DNA from: Chitinophagaceae bacterium | Lineage (GTDB): Bacteria; Bacteroidota; Bacteroidia; Chitinophagales; UBA10324 | Reading direction: 5' to 3' | Assembly: GCA_947469485.1 (NCBI GenBank) | Contig: CANIPU010000012.1 | Span: 34,265 to 98,264, forward strand | DNA: 64,000 nucleotides | Part shown: one piece after another, positions 29,069 to 39,860 of the stretch | Position numbering within the stretch: the first letter of the stretch is position 1 | Layout of the letters: each line of letters begins with the position of its first letter | Notes under the pieces: generated by a model | Seen by the model: only the letters and a program-made list of their open reading frames with translations | Databases searched by the model: none | Told to the model about the DNA's origin: nothing | Program-made: the position numbers and the translations under genes

Positions 29069-30541
29069 ATGACTGTTTGGTCAAAAATTATTCTGGTTCT
29101 AATTTTTTTATGTGGGGCATCAATAAAATATTTGATGGCACAGAATTATGAAATTACACTTCCCGAAAAATTAAATTACAGTTCAACACATTATGAAGTA
29201 CTTGGGGTAAACAGTGATGGTATATTGGTAATGAACTCCGGAAAAAATACACACTCAGTTTCATTGTATTCAAATGATATGAAGTTGAAGTGGAAGAAAC
29301 CTATAGCACTAAAAGAAACCGGGCTGGTGAATATTGGGAAAGTGTTTTTAATGGAAGATTCTGCGGTTGTTATATATACAGTTCAAGCGAAAGGACTGAC
29401 TATTTTGAAAGCCGTTAAAGTCAATATTCAATTAATAGTAATCAGACCTGCAGTTGTTATTGATACTGTTACAACTTCCAGTTTACAATCTGTTCCTAAA
29501 GTAAATTATTCAGCATCTTATTTAAGGAAACGGTTTTTGATTTATTACGAAGATTTGAATACAATTGAAAACAGGAAATTACATTCATTTTGTTTGGATG
29601 AATTTTTAAATTATAGTTGGAAGAACGAGTACCTCCCTTCTGATTTTATTGCCCCAGAAATTATTTCAGCTGAAATAGATGATTCAGTTAATTGCTGGTT
29701 TTTATTCGGAGAGAATCAGGTTAAAAATTTTCACAATGATTTTCCATATAACAAGTTGATGCTGGTTTGTTATAATCAATCAACAAAAAAAATTTACAAA
29801 ACAATTACTGAAGAAACAGGAATGATACTTACAGAACCACTATTAAAACAGGATATTTCTAATAAGCAAATTCTTGTTGCAGGCTTATATGCTTCTTCAC
29901 CTGGTATTGAGTCAGATGGAATTTATTTTAATCGTTATTCTTTTGACGGAGAGTTAATTAATAAAAAACAAATTGAGTTTTCATCTGATCTTCTTATAAA
30001 CCTCAGCGGTAATAATCCACCAAAACGAAATGATGGATTTTATTCTTTTCAGCCTTCAGAAATGATTGTAAAAAAAGATGGAGGAATAATATTTTTTGCC
30101 GAGACACATACAATTTCAACAGAATCTTTTAATTCACCCGGTTATGGGAATTTTGGTGGCAGTTCTTCACTTACTGTTAATTATTTTCATTATGATGAAG
30201 TAATTGCCTGCAGTCTTTCAGATACTGGCAAAGTTGAATTGAATCAGGTGCTTCATAAGAAACAACAAACAGAAGGAGATGGGGGAATATTTTCTTCCTT
30301 TTCAGTTTTAATTGCACCAACAAAACTTGTAATTATTTTCAATGATTTTACCGGCGGGATGGATGTGCTTTCGGCATTTACTTTACAAGCTGATGGAAAA
30401 CTGGATAGAATTGAAATTTTAAATGCCGAAAAAAAAGGGTTGCTTCCTGTTTCAAAAGCGGGCAAACAAATTTCACCGAATGAAATTGTAATACCGAGTT
30501 TGAAAAAAGGATATTTGCAGTACTTAAAACTTTTATTCTAA
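29069..30541 (+). CDS. Hypothetical exported protein
   Basis: N-terminal signal peptide, 490 aa; no family recognised. Confidence 0.7.
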   Translation: MTVWSKIILVLIFLCGASIKYLMAQNYEITLPEKLNYSSTHYEVLGVNSDGILVMNSGKNTHSVSLYSNDMKLKWKKPIALKETGLVNIGKVFLMEDSAVVIYTVQAKGLTILKAVKVNIQLIVIRPAVVIDTVTTSSLQSVPKVNYSASYLRKRFLIYYEDLNTIENRKLHSFCLDEFLNYSWKNEYLPSDFIAPEIISAEIDDSVNCWFLFGENQVKNFHNDFPYNKLMLVCYNQSTKKIYKTITEETGMILTEPLLKQDISNKQILVAGLYASSPGIESDGIYFNRYSFDGELINKKQIEFSSDLLINLSGNNPPKRNDGFYSFQPSEMIVKKDGGIIFFAETHTISTESFNSPGYGNFGGSSSLTVNYFHYDEVIACSLSDTGKVELNQVLHKKQQTEGDGGIFSSFSVLIAPTKLVIIFNDFTGGMDVLSAFTLQADGKLDRIEILNAEKKGLLPVSKAGKQISPNEIVIPSLKKGYLQYLKLLF

Positions 30542-30547
30542 ACACAA

Positions 30548-31552
30548 TTGCTTCGTTTCTATAGATCAAATCATCCGCTTGTGGTTGTGCTGGTATTGCT
30601 GGCAATCGGAATTCTTCATGGATATTCATTTTACAAGCCTGTTTCATATATTGATGAATTTGTAAATCCATTAGGGCGAACAACAATTTGGTTGTTCAAT
30701 TTTATTCCATTAAATCAAATAATGGTTCTCAATATTTTTTCTGTTTTGCTTTTATTCACTCAAGCACTTTATTTTAATAGTATTCTTGATAGGCATAAAA
30801 TCGTTGAACGCGGAAACTATATCGGGGCATATATTTTTATATTGCTTTCGTGCATGTTTCGGAATTTCCTGTTTCTTTCTCCGGCACTGATTGCTAATAT
30901 TTTTTTGCTAATAGAAATTGATTTACTCTTTTCGATTTATAAAAAAGAAAAAGTAAGCAGTCAGATTTTTGATTTGGGATTTGTTATTTCCATCTCGTCC
31001 CTTTTTTATTTTCCATCGTTGTCATTTTTGTTATTTCTTTTTTTCGGGGTATTAATACTTCGCCCATTTAAATTAGGCGAGTGGCTTGTAATAATTATTG
31101 GGGCCATTGTTCCATACTTTCTTTCTGCTGTTTATTTTTTCTGGTTTGATAGATTACCTGAGTTCTTTAATAACATCACTTTTCGTAAGGTAATGAATGA
31201 AGAATTTGGTTTTATTACCAATGTTCAGATCATATTAATTTCTTCTTTAGTGTTCATAGCACTTATTTGGAGTTTTTTAAAAATTCAACAGAATTACTTT
31301 AAAGCTTTGGTACAAATCAGAAATTATTTTGCAGTATTGTTATTGTTTTCTTTACTTGGATTTACTTCAGTTTTTTTGCAATCGAATATCAGGGTCGAAA
31401 ATTTCATTTGGCTTGTAATTCCGGTTGCAACAGCTTTAAGTTATTCATTACCGATGATAAAAAAATGGTGGATGGCAGAAATTTTTCATTTAATCCTATT
31501 TTTGCTCATTATCTATTTTCAATTTGAAAACCAATTGAATTTATTTGAATAA
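30548..31552 (+). CDS. DUF6427-like multi-pass membrane protein
   Basis: MLRFYRSNHPLVVVLVLLAIGILHGYSF with many TM helices; TTG start. Confidence 0.7.
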   Translation: MLRFYRSNHPLVVVLVLLAIGILHGYSFYKPVSYIDEFVNPLGRTTIWLFNFIPLNQIMVLNIFSVLLLFTQALYFNSILDRHKIVERGNYIGAYIFILLSCMFRNFLFLSPALIANIFLLIEIDLLFSIYKKEKVSSQIFDLGFVISISSLFYFPSLSFLLFLFFGVLILRPFKLGEWLVIIIGAIVPYFLSAVYFFWFDRLPEFFNNITFRKVMNEEFGFITNVQIILISSLVFIALIWSFLKIQQNYFKALVQIRNYFAVLLLFSLLGFTSVFLQSNIRVENFIWLVIPVATALSYSLPMIKKWWMAEIFHLILFLLIIYFQFENQLNLFE

Positions 31553-31572
31553 AAAATTTTAAAATAAAGGAT

Positions 31573-32034
31573 ATGAAAAAAACTTTCTTTTTATTTCTGT
31601 TTTTGAGTTTTGCAGCTGCAAAAATTTCCAATGCACAATTAGTTAGCCCCACTCATTGGAGTTACAGTGTTGCGGACTTAGGAAATGGTGAATTTGACAT
31701 TTCAATTTCAGTTTCATTAGATGAGGGATGGCACATTTTTTCAAAAGACTATGTTGGAATTTCAGTTCCTGCATTATTAACTTTAGAAAAGAATGATGAT
31801 TATGTGAAAGTCGGAGAACTAAAGGAATTGGGTGAAATGATAAAAGAAGAAATAGACCTTGGAAGCGAAAAAGAAATTGCGATGTATTACAAAAGCAGAG
31901 TGGTATTTGTTCAAACTGTAAAAATATTATCTAAAGATGCAGTTGTTAAAGGTAGTATGGATTATATGACTTGTAAAGAAGTGTGTGTCCCTCCAGCGAC
32001 TTTCGATTTCGAGGTTAAATTGCATACAGATTAA
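31573..32034 (+). CDS. Stand-alone DsbD N-terminal-like (nDsbD) domain protein
   Basis: Signal peptide; LDEGWHIFSKDYVG and MDYMTCKEVCVPPATFDFEVKLHTD closely match the N-terminus of the DsbD at 32880. Confidence 0.82.
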   Translation: MKKTFFLFLFLSFAAAKISNAQLVSPTHWSYSVADLGNGEFDISISVSLDEGWHIFSKDYVGISVPALLTLEKNDDYVKVGELKELGEMIKEEIDLGSEKEIAMYYKSRVVFVQTVKILSKDAVVKGSMDYMTCKEVCVPPATFDFEVKLHTD

Positions 32035-32115
32035 TAGATATAAACCCTGAAATATTTTTTGTAAAATTTTAATCATTGATAATTTTAAACTAAAAACAAA
32101 AAAATCATTTAATAA

Positions 32116-32850
32116 ATGAAATTTGGAGTAGTGATTTTTCCGGGATCAAATTGTGATCATGATGTGATTCATGTTTTGGAAACAGTTTTACAACAAGAGG
32201 TGAAAGTTCTTTGGCATAAAGACAAGGAATTAAAAGGGTTTGATTCACAGGATTGCATCATACTTCCTGGCGGATTTTCTTATGGCGATTACTTGCGTTC
32301 GGGTGCAATTGCTCGTTTTTCTCCCATCATGGATTCTGTAATTTCATTTGCAAACAGTGGTGGTTTTGTTTTAGGAATTTGCAACGGATTTCAGATATTG
32401 TGTGAAGCAGGCTTATTACCAGGTGTTTTAATGCGAAACAGTAACAGGAATTTTGTTTGTAAAAATGTTTTCATCAAACCAACACACAATGATTCGGCAA
32501 TTACAGCCGAATTAGATTTGAACAAAGCATATAAAATCCCTATTGCTCATGCAGAGGGAAATTATTATATTGATGCAAAACAACTGTCACGCATGAACGA
32601 AAACGGGCAAATACTTTTTCGGTATTGCGATGAAAATGCAAAAGTGAATGAGGAATCAAATCCGAATGGTGCGTTGGAAAACATAGCCGGTATTACCAAT
32701 GCCGGAAAAAATGTTTTTGGAATGATGCCTCATCCTGAGCGGGCAACTGAATCTGTTCTTGGAAATACTGATGGAATTGAACTCTTCCGTTCTTTAATTT
32801 CATATGCCGGAAAAATGGAAGTGGATGTGATGGATGATTTATTAAGATAA
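32116..32850 (+). CDS. purQ: Phosphoribosylformylglycinamidine synthase subunit PurQ
   Basis: MKFGVVIFPGSNCDHDV, LPGGFSYGDYLRSGAIARFS, LGICNGFQIL, MMPHPERA. Confidence 0.96.
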   Translation: MKFGVVIFPGSNCDHDVIHVLETVLQQEVKVLWHKDKELKGFDSQDCIILPGGFSYGDYLRSGAIARFSPIMDSVISFANSGGFVLGICNGFQILCEAGLLPGVLMRNSNRNFVCKNVFIKPTHNDSAITAELDLNKAYKIPIAHAEGNYYIDAKQLSRMNENGQILFRYCDENAKVNEESNPNGALENIAGITNAGKNVFGMMPHPERATESVLGNTDGIELFRSLISYAGKMEVDVMDDLLR

Positions 32851-32879
32851 TTTTTTTCTAAAACTGATATTGTTACCGA

Positions 32880-34946
32880 ATGAAATCATTCAAGTTACTG
32901 CTGTTTTTTCTTTTTGCATTTGCCGGAATTTCTTCAGCGCAAATACTCACTCCTGCTCATTGGTCGCACACAGTTAAAGATATAGGTAAGGGTGAATTTG
33001 ATGTTATTGTAACAGTAAAACTTGATGAAGGCTGGCATGTTTTTTCAAAAGATTATGTTGGTGTTTCAGTACCATCCACTTTAACATTGGAAAAAAGCAG
33101 TGACTTTGTTGAGATAGGAAAATTTAAAGAAGCCGGCAAACTTGAAAAAGAATATGTAAAGGAGATTGATGAAACACTCTTGTATTATAAAAACAAAGCA
33201 GTGTTTTCTCAAAAAATAAAATTATTGAAGAATGATGCTGTTCTAAAAGGTAGCCTAGAATACATGACCTGCAAAGAATCTTGTTTGCCTCCTACAACTT
33301 ATGATTTCGAATTGAAATTGCATTCAGATGAAGTTGGAACCGGTAAAGTTGAAACAGTTGTAAATACTGATACTGCTAAAACAAAAACTGATACAGCTAA
33401 AACTGAAACATCAATCAATCAATCAACTAAGTCATCAACTGACTCAACTTCTGCGGCTGATTTTAACAAACAATTTCTTCAAACAAATGATGGTGTATGT
33501 GGATGGGAAATATTCTTTGGTGGATTTCTTGGAGGACTTTTAGCATTGCTCACTCCTTGTGTATTTCCAATGATTCCTTTGACTGTAAGCTTTTTTACTA
33601 AAAGAACTAAGGATAAAAAGAAAGGTATTGCCAACGCATTAATTTATGCTTTATCCATAATTGTAATATATGTTTTTCTTGGTTTTGCAATTACAAAATT
33701 GCTTGGGTCTGATGCTTTGAATGATATGGCAAGTAATGTATATTTCAACATGGGATTCTTTATCATATTCGTAATATTCGCAATCTCATTTTTTGGTGCA
33801 TTTGAAATTACTCTTCCAAGTTCTTGGGTAAATAAATCAGAAAGCATGAGCGACCGTGGAGGATTAATTGGAATATTTTTCATGGCATTTACACTTGCTC
33901 TTGTTTCTTTTTCTTGTACCGGGCCAATTATTGGCTCTTTATTGGTTCAGGCCGCTGTTGGCGGGAATGATACATGCCCGCTTATTGGAATGTTTGGCTT
34001 TTCACTGGCTCTTGCCCTACCATTCGGATTGTTTTCACTTTTTCCTGGTTGGTTAAATTCATTACCAAAATCAGGTGGATGGTTAAATTCAGTCAAAGTT
34101 GTTTTAGGTTTTATTGAGTTGGCACTGGCGCTTAAGTTTTTCTCTAATGTAGATCTTGCTTATCACTGGCATTTGTTAGATCGCGAAGTGTTTTTGGTTT
34201 TATGGATAGTAATTTTTTCGCTTCTTGGATTTTATCTTCTTGGTAAATTAAAATTTTCGCACGACAGTGATATTAAATATGTTAGCATTCCTCGATTATT
34301 CTTTGCAATAGCTTCTTTATCATTTGCTTTATATATGGTTCCGGGATTATGGGGAGCTCCTTTAAAGGCTATTAGTGCTTTTTCTCCACCACAAGCAACA
34401 CAGGATTTTGATTTGTCAAGATTGTTAATTGAAGGAAGTTCAAATTCTGCGGCACATTCTACCAAGCCAAAAAAATATGATGATGTATTTCATATGCCCC
34501 ATGGAATCGATGGTTATTTTGATTACGAAGAAGGGATTCAAGCGGCAAAAGAATTAGGTAAACCTGTTATGCTCGACTTCACAGGATGGGCGTGTGTGAA
34601 TTGCCGAAAGATGGAGGCTGCAGTTTGGAGCGATGCGAATGTTTTAAAGAGAATGAAAGAGAATTATGTTGTTATCAGCATGTTTGTTGATGATAAAACT
34701 CTGTTGCCCGAAACTCAACAATATGTTTCTTCATTCAGTGGCAATAAAATTAAAACTTTGGGTAATTGGTACAGTGATATTCAGGCTTCTAATTATCAAA
34801 CAAATACTCAACCATTTTATGTGTTGCTTGATAACAATAAAAAATTGTTAAATGAACCGCGCAGTTATAATGAGGACATTGTTGCATATGTTAAATGGCT
34901 CGATAAAGGCTTAGAAGAATATAAAAACAGGCCTAAAAACAATTAA
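32880..34946 (+). CDS. dsbD: Thiol:disulfide interchange protein DsbD
   Basis: N-terminal nDsbD domain, TM domain (GGLLALLTPCVFPMIPLTVSFF), C-terminal thioredoxin-like WACVNCRKME. Confidence 0.94.
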   Translation: MKSFKLLLFFLFAFAGISSAQILTPAHWSHTVKDIGKGEFDVIVTVKLDEGWHVFSKDYVGVSVPSTLTLEKSSDFVEIGKFKEAGKLEKEYVKEIDETLLYYKNKAVFSQKIKLLKNDAVLKGSLEYMTCKESCLPPTTYDFELKLHSDEVGTGKVETVVNTDTAKTKTDTAKTETSINQSTKSSTDSTSAADFNKQFLQTNDGVCGWEIFFGGFLGGLLALLTPCVFPMIPLTVSFFTKRTKDKKKGIANALIYALSIIVIYVFLGFAITKLLGSDALNDMASNVYFNMGFFIIFVIFAISFFGAFEITLPSSWVNKSESMSDRGGLIGIFFMAFTLALVSFSCTGPIIGSLLVQAAVGGNDTCPLIGMFGFSLALALPFGLFSLFPGWLNSLPKSGGWLNSVKVVLGFIELALALKFFSNVDLAYHWHLLDREVFLVLWIVIFSLLGFYLLGKLKFSHDSDIKYVSIPRLFFAIASLSFALYMVPGLWGAPLKAISAFSPPQATQDFDLSRLLIEGSSNSAAHSTKPKKYDDVFHMPHGIDGYFDYEEGIQAAKELGKPVMLDFTGWACVNCRKMEAAVWSDANVLKRMKENYVVISMFVDDKTLLPETQQYVSSFSGNKIKTLGNWYSDIQASNYQTNTQPFYVLLDNNKKLLNEPRSYNEDIVAYVKWLDKGLEEYKNRPKNN

Positions 34947-35135
34947 AGTACAAATTTATTTCATTGTTTTTCAATTGATTCGCTAACGAATGTTAGGCTG
35001 ATACAACTTTGATATCAGATTTTATGTCTGAGTCCCAAGTTCAACCTTTAATAAATTTTTTTACAAATCATTATTAAATATTAAAAAACCAATTACTTTC
35101 ATCCCAACATTTTTTCTAAACCCAAAACACCTTTT

Positions 35136-38100
35136 ATGAAAAAAGTCATTTTACACATTATTCCAGTCTTGCTCATCGTCATGGGCAGTATGGACCTTTT
35201 CGCTCAGACCCGAATTATTACGGGAACAGTGAAAGACTCAAATGGTGACGCAATTATAGGTGCATCTATTCTGGTTCAGGGAACCACGGTAGGTACTTAT
35301 AGTGATGTTAACGGAAGTTTTTCGTTAGCTGTTTCTGCGGACGCAAAAGAACTTGTGGTTCGTTATTTAGGTATGAAAACTCAGGAAATTGCGCTGGGTG
35401 CTTCCAACACTCTTGACATCAAGATGGAAGAAGATGTGCTCGGATTAGATGAAGTAGTAGTAACTGCAGTTGGCGTAAGCAAGGAGAAAAAATCTCTTGG
35501 TTACTCCGTGCAGGATGTTGGCGGCGATGCGTTGACACAAGCAGGTCAGTCAAATGCATTGACAGCTTTAAGTGGAAAAGTTGCCGGACTTTCCATTATT
35601 CAATCAAGCGGATCACCCGGCGGATCTGTTGATATTAAAATACGAGGAGCAACTTCTCTTTCAGGAGGAAACTCACCACTCATTATTGTGGATGGTGTAC
35701 CTTTAGATAACTCTGAAAATTTTTCAGGAAACCCTGATGATCTTGGAAATAATTATTTGCAAAGTGTAAACAATTCCAATCGCGGTGTTGATATTAACCC
35801 CGACGATATTGAATCAATAACAGTTTTAAAAGGCCCTGCTGCAACAGCATTGTATGGTATCAGCGCAGCAAGTGGTGCATTAATTATTACCACTAAAAAA
35901 GGTGGTAAAAAAGTTGGTGGTGGAGTGAATGTTACATACTCTACTAATTTGACTTTTGATAAAGTAAATAAATTACCTGAGTTGCAGGATCAGTACATTA
36001 AGGGTTCAGGTGGAAGCATTGCATCTTATCAAAGCGTTGGTTCTGGTTCATGGGGTGCAAATGGAGATACTATTTCATGGGATCCGACACAGGAAACTCC
36101 TTTCAATAAAAATGGTCAGTTAATTGGAAACATTACCGGAGATACGATTACCGGTCTTATTCCATTTAAGCCATTTGACAATATGAATACATTTTTTAAA
36201 ACAGGAAGAACCTGGGAAAACAACTTAGCCCTTTCAGGGGGTTCTGATATTTCATCTTATCGTTTTTCATTCTCTTCATTAAAACAAGATGGAATTGTAC
36301 CGCTTGCTGATTTCAAACGCTACACTACTAAGATGAGCGGACAAACAAAATTGTCTGATAAATTAAGTGCATCTGGTTCTGCTACTTATTCTAATTCCGG
36401 TGGTCGCCGTGTTCAGCAGGGATCAAATCTTTCAGGTTTAATGCTTGATTTATTAAGAACTCCAATTTCATTTGACAATTCAAATGATGTTGGTGAAGGT
36501 GTATATGATGATCCTTCTTCTTATATTTTAGCTGATGGCCGTCAAAGAAATTATCGTGGCGGCGGTGGATATGATAATCCTTATTGGACTATCAATCAGT
36601 GTCCGTTCAACGATAAAGTAAATCGTGTTTATGGTTTTGGTCAGGTTGATTATTTACCAGCAAGCTGGCTGAATTTAACTTACCGTTTAGGGACCGATAA
36701 TTATTCAGAATACAAAAAGCAATTTTTTGCTATAGGTTCAAGAGCGTTTCCGGGGGGACAAATTTTCGTATCACAATTTAATTACTTCCATGTTAACTCT
36801 GATGTGATTGCAACTGCAACAAAAAAATTCTCTGATGATTTGGATGGTAGTTTAACATTAGGTCAGAACATGTACAGTCAAAGAACAAAATCAATTTACA
36901 CACAAGGTGATGATTTAGTTTTTACTGATTTCCAAAATCTGTCAGTTGCCGGTTCAGTTTTCTCAAGAGAATCTGCATCGCGTTACAGAACTTCAGCTGT
37001 TTACGGAGCTGGAAGTTTATCATACAAAAGCATGTTGTACCTGAACATTACAGGTAGAAATGAAATGACTTCTACTCTTCCAAAAGATAAAAACTCATTC
37101 TTCTATCCGTCAGTAAGTTTGGCTTATGTGTTTACTGAATCACTTGGATTGAGCAGCAACAAATGGTTTCCATATGGAAAAATTCGTGCTTCATGGGCAA
37201 GTGTAGGTAAGGATGCTCCACCTTATGCTTTGGAATCTTATTATGATCAGGCAACATTTACTGACGGATGGACACCCGGTGTTGCATTCCCGATTGAGGG
37301 TACGGTAGGATATTCTAATTATTATATTCTTGGAAATCCATTATTGAAACCTGAGAAAGTAAATTCATTGGAGTTTGGTGCTGATCTTCGTTTCATTAAC
37401 AACAGAATCGGAATTGATTTCACTTATTATTCTTCTAAATCTTTAGATCAGATTTTAGCTACTCCGGTTCCTGGTTCATCAGGTTACCAGTACATGTATC
37501 AGAATACAGGTGAACTATCAAACAAAGGAATGGAAATAATGTTGACAACCACACCGATTAAAACCAAGAATTTTAAATGGACACTTGATTTGAACTGGAG
37601 CAAGAATACAAGTTTGGTTGTTTCTCTTGGAGACACTTCAATCAAAACTTTGTTCCTTGGTGGATTTGAAGGTTCTGCAATTTATGCAGTAGTAGGTGAA
37701 GAGTATGGTTCACTTTACGGTGGTCGCTGGTTGCGCGATGCAAATGGTAATAAGGTAATTGATGATGATCCGAATTCAGGTAACTTCGGTTATCCTATTG
37801 TTGACAATCAGGTTGGTGTAGTTGGAAATATTAATCCGGATTGGATTGGTGGAGTTAACACCGGTTTCACTTTTAAAGATATGCTGACCATTTCTGCAAC
37901 AGTTGACATTCGCCATGGTGGTGACATGTGGAATGGAACAAGAGGGGCACTTACCTTCTTCGGAAGAACTCCGGAAACTATCAGTGCTTTAGAAGCACCA
38001 AGCGCTGCAAACAATTACCTCCGTTACGATACTGCTCATGTTTTTGAAGGAGTAAAAGGTCATGTGGATGCTGATGGTAATTTGGTTTTAGGTGATGGAC

Positions 38101-38432
38101 AGAACGACACTAAAGTTGCTTTAGACCAAGGTTGGTATCAGGGTAATGGTGGTGGATTCGGAAGTCAGTTTGAAGACTTCATTGAAAAATCTTCTTACAT
38201 AAAATTGCGTGAATTGGCATTGACTTATTCTTTCAGCAAAAAATGTTTGAAAGGAACACCTGTTGCCGGATTAGACATTTCATTCATCGGTCGTAATTTG
38301 TGGTTGAATACCAAGTACACAGGCATTGATCCTGAAACCAGTTTAACCGGTTCAGGTAACAGTCAGGGTATGGATTACTTCAACATGCCGAATACAAAGA
38401 GTTTTGGTTTCAGTTTAAAACTCACACTCTAA
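35136..38432 (+). CDS. SusC/RagA family TonB-linked outer membrane protein
   Basis: Carboxypeptidase-like domain (ITGTVKDSNGDAIIGASILVQGTTVGTYSDVNGSFSL), EVVVTAVG box, plug and barrel. Confidence 0.96.
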   Translation: MKKVILHIIPVLLIVMGSMDLFAQTRIITGTVKDSNGDAIIGASILVQGTTVGTYSDVNGSFSLAVSADAKELVVRYLGMKTQEIALGASNTLDIKMEEDVLGLDEVVVTAVGVSKEKKSLGYSVQDVGGDALTQAGQSNALTALSGKVAGLSIIQSSGSPGGSVDIKIRGATSLSGGNSPLIIVDGVPLDNSENFSGNPDDLGNNYLQSVNNSNRGVDINPDDIESITVLKGPAATALYGISAASGALIITTKKGGKKVGGGVNVTYSTNLTFDKVNKLPELQDQYIKGSGGSIASYQSVGSGSWGANGDTISWDPTQETPFNKNGQLIGNITGDTITGLIPFKPFDNMNTFFKTGRTWENNLALSGGSDISSYRFSFSSLKQDGIVPLADFKRYTTKMSGQTKLSDKLSASGSATYSNSGGRRVQQGSNLSGLMLDLLRTPISFDNSNDVGEGVYDDPSSYILADGRQRNYRGGGGYDNPYWTINQCPFNDKVNRVYGFGQVDYLPASWLNLTYRLGTDNYSEYKKQFFAIGSRAFPGGQIFVSQFNYFHVNSDVIATATKKFSDDLDGSLTLGQNMYSQRTKSIYTQGDDLVFTDFQNLSVAGSVFSRESASRYRTSAVYGAGSLSYKSMLYLNITGRNEMTSTLPKDKNSFFYPSVSLAYVFTESLGLSSNKWFPYGKIRASWASVGKDAPPYALESYYDQATFTDGWTPGVAFPIEGTVGYSNYYILGNPLLKPEKVNSLEFGADLRFINNRIGIDFTYYSSKSLDQILATPVPGSSGYQYMYQNTGELSNKGMEIMLTTTPIKTKNFKWTLDLNWSKNTSLVVSLGDTSIKTLFLGGFEGSAIYAVVGEEYGSLYGGRWLRDANGNKVIDDDPNSGNFGYPIVDNQVGVVGNINPDWIGGVNTGFTFKDMLTISATVDIRHGGDMWNGTRGALTFFGRTPETISALEAPSAANNYLRYDTAHVFEGVKGHVDADGNLVLGDGQNDTKVALDQGWYQGNGGGFGSQFEDFIEKSSYIKLRELALTYSFSKKCLKGTPVAGLDISFIGRNLWLNTKYTGIDPETSLTGSGNSQGMDYFNMPNTKSFGFSLKLTL

Positions 38433-38460
38433 TCATTCATCATCTAAAAAAAACAATCAC

Positions 38461-39837
38461 ATGAAAACAAATAAAATTTTCATACTCGGAATGGCGGTGA
38501 TGCTAATGATTGCTGCTACTTCCTGTAAAAAATACCTTGATGTAAATCAAAATGAAGATTTACCATCTGTCGTTCCTCCAAAAGTTTTGCTTCCATCTAC
38601 TGAGGCATCATTGGCTTATTCAATGGGTGGTGATGCTTCTCGCTACATCAGCACATTCATGCAGTATGTAACAGGTGCTTCGCGCCAGTTTTACAGTTAT
38701 AATAAATACAGCATGAACGAAGAAGATTTTAATAATCTCTGGAATAACATGTTTGCCGATAATCTGCACGACATGAATTCAATTATTGTTTTTGCGAAAG
38801 ATCATCCGGGCCAGTACACAGCTTATGATGCAGTAGCAAAAATTCTGACTGCATACTCATTAAGTCAGTGTTCTGATTGGTGGGGCGATGTTCCTTTCTC
38901 TGAAGCTTTTCAGGGATTTGATAATTTGAAACCTAAATTTGATTCTCAGGAAGACATTTATAATTCTTGTTTCAATTTGCTTAACGATGCCATTGATTCA
39001 ATAGATTACGAAGCTAACACTGCCGAAGATGATTTGGAATACCCTGGTGATTTCGGGGAAGATTTTATGTACGCCGGAGATTTGGGTTTATGGACTGCCT
39101 TTGCAAACGGAATAAAAGCAAGATTACACTTGCACTTATCAAACAACGACAATGCTAATTATCAAAATGCTTTAGATGATTTAACAGCCGGTGGTTTAAC
39201 AAGTAATGACGATGATGCACAATTCTTTTTTACAGATGCAGCTTCAAGTCCATGGGCACAATACATTGAAAACAGAGATGATATTGCTTATGATGGGTTT
39301 TGCTTGCAGAGCATGATGACCGCAGGTGATCCGCGTTATGCAACTTATGTTGATACTGCCGGAGATTACTGGGGTGTTGGCTACTTAAATGCAAATTTCT
39401 CAGCCTATACTGCTGCTGTTCCTTACTTTACTTTCACTGAACAAAAATTCATTGAAGCTGAATGTAAATTGATGACCGGCGATAATGCTGGTGCCCAAAC
39501 TGCTTATGGAGAAGGAATACAAGCGAGCATGGACAGAATGAATGTTGATGCTACCGAAGCGGCTGCATACCTTGCTTCTGCTAATGGAACTTTAGTTGGA
39601 ACTCAGCAGGAAATGCTTGCACAAATCATTTACGAAAAGTATGTAGGTACTTACCTGCAAACTGAATCGTGGAGTGATTGGAGAAGAACAGGTTATCCTG
39701 CTTTGACTCCTAATCCTGAAGGTGTAATCAGCTCTATTCCTGTACGATTTGTTTATCCAACAAGCGAAAATGTTTACAATCCGAATTGCCCTCAAGGTTC
39801 AACTTTGCTTTCACCAGCTCTTTGGTGGGATCAATAG
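38461..39837 (+). CDS. SusD/RagB family lipoprotein
   Basis: Lipobox ATSCKKYLDVNQNEDLP; SusD-like TPR fold; immediately follows SusC. Confidence 0.93.
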   Translation: MKTNKIFILGMAVMLMIAATSCKKYLDVNQNEDLPSVVPPKVLLPSTEASLAYSMGGDASRYISTFMQYVTGASRQFYSYNKYSMNEEDFNNLWNNMFADNLHDMNSIIVFAKDHPGQYTAYDAVAKILTAYSLSQCSDWWGDVPFSEAFQGFDNLKPKFDSQEDIYNSCFNLLNDAIDSIDYEANTAEDDLEYPGDFGEDFMYAGDLGLWTAFANGIKARLHLHLSNNDNANYQNALDDLTAGGLTSNDDDAQFFFTDAASSPWAQYIENRDDIAYDGFCLQSMMTAGDPRYATYVDTAGDYWGVGYLNANFSAYTAAVPYFTFTEQKFIEAECKLMTGDNAGAQTAYGEGIQASMDRMNVDATEAAAYLASANGTLVGTQQEMLAQIIYEKYVGTYLQTESWSDWRRTGYPALTPNPEGVISSIPVRFVYPTSENVYNPNCPQGSTLLSPALWWDQ

Positions 39838-39860
39838 TAGAATCCTGAATTAATTTTTTC

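Noticed and set aside
34974-35000. Small dyad CTAAC-GAAT-GTTAG upstream of susC
   Set aside because: Only 5-bp arms and no T tract; too weak to call as an operator or terminator.
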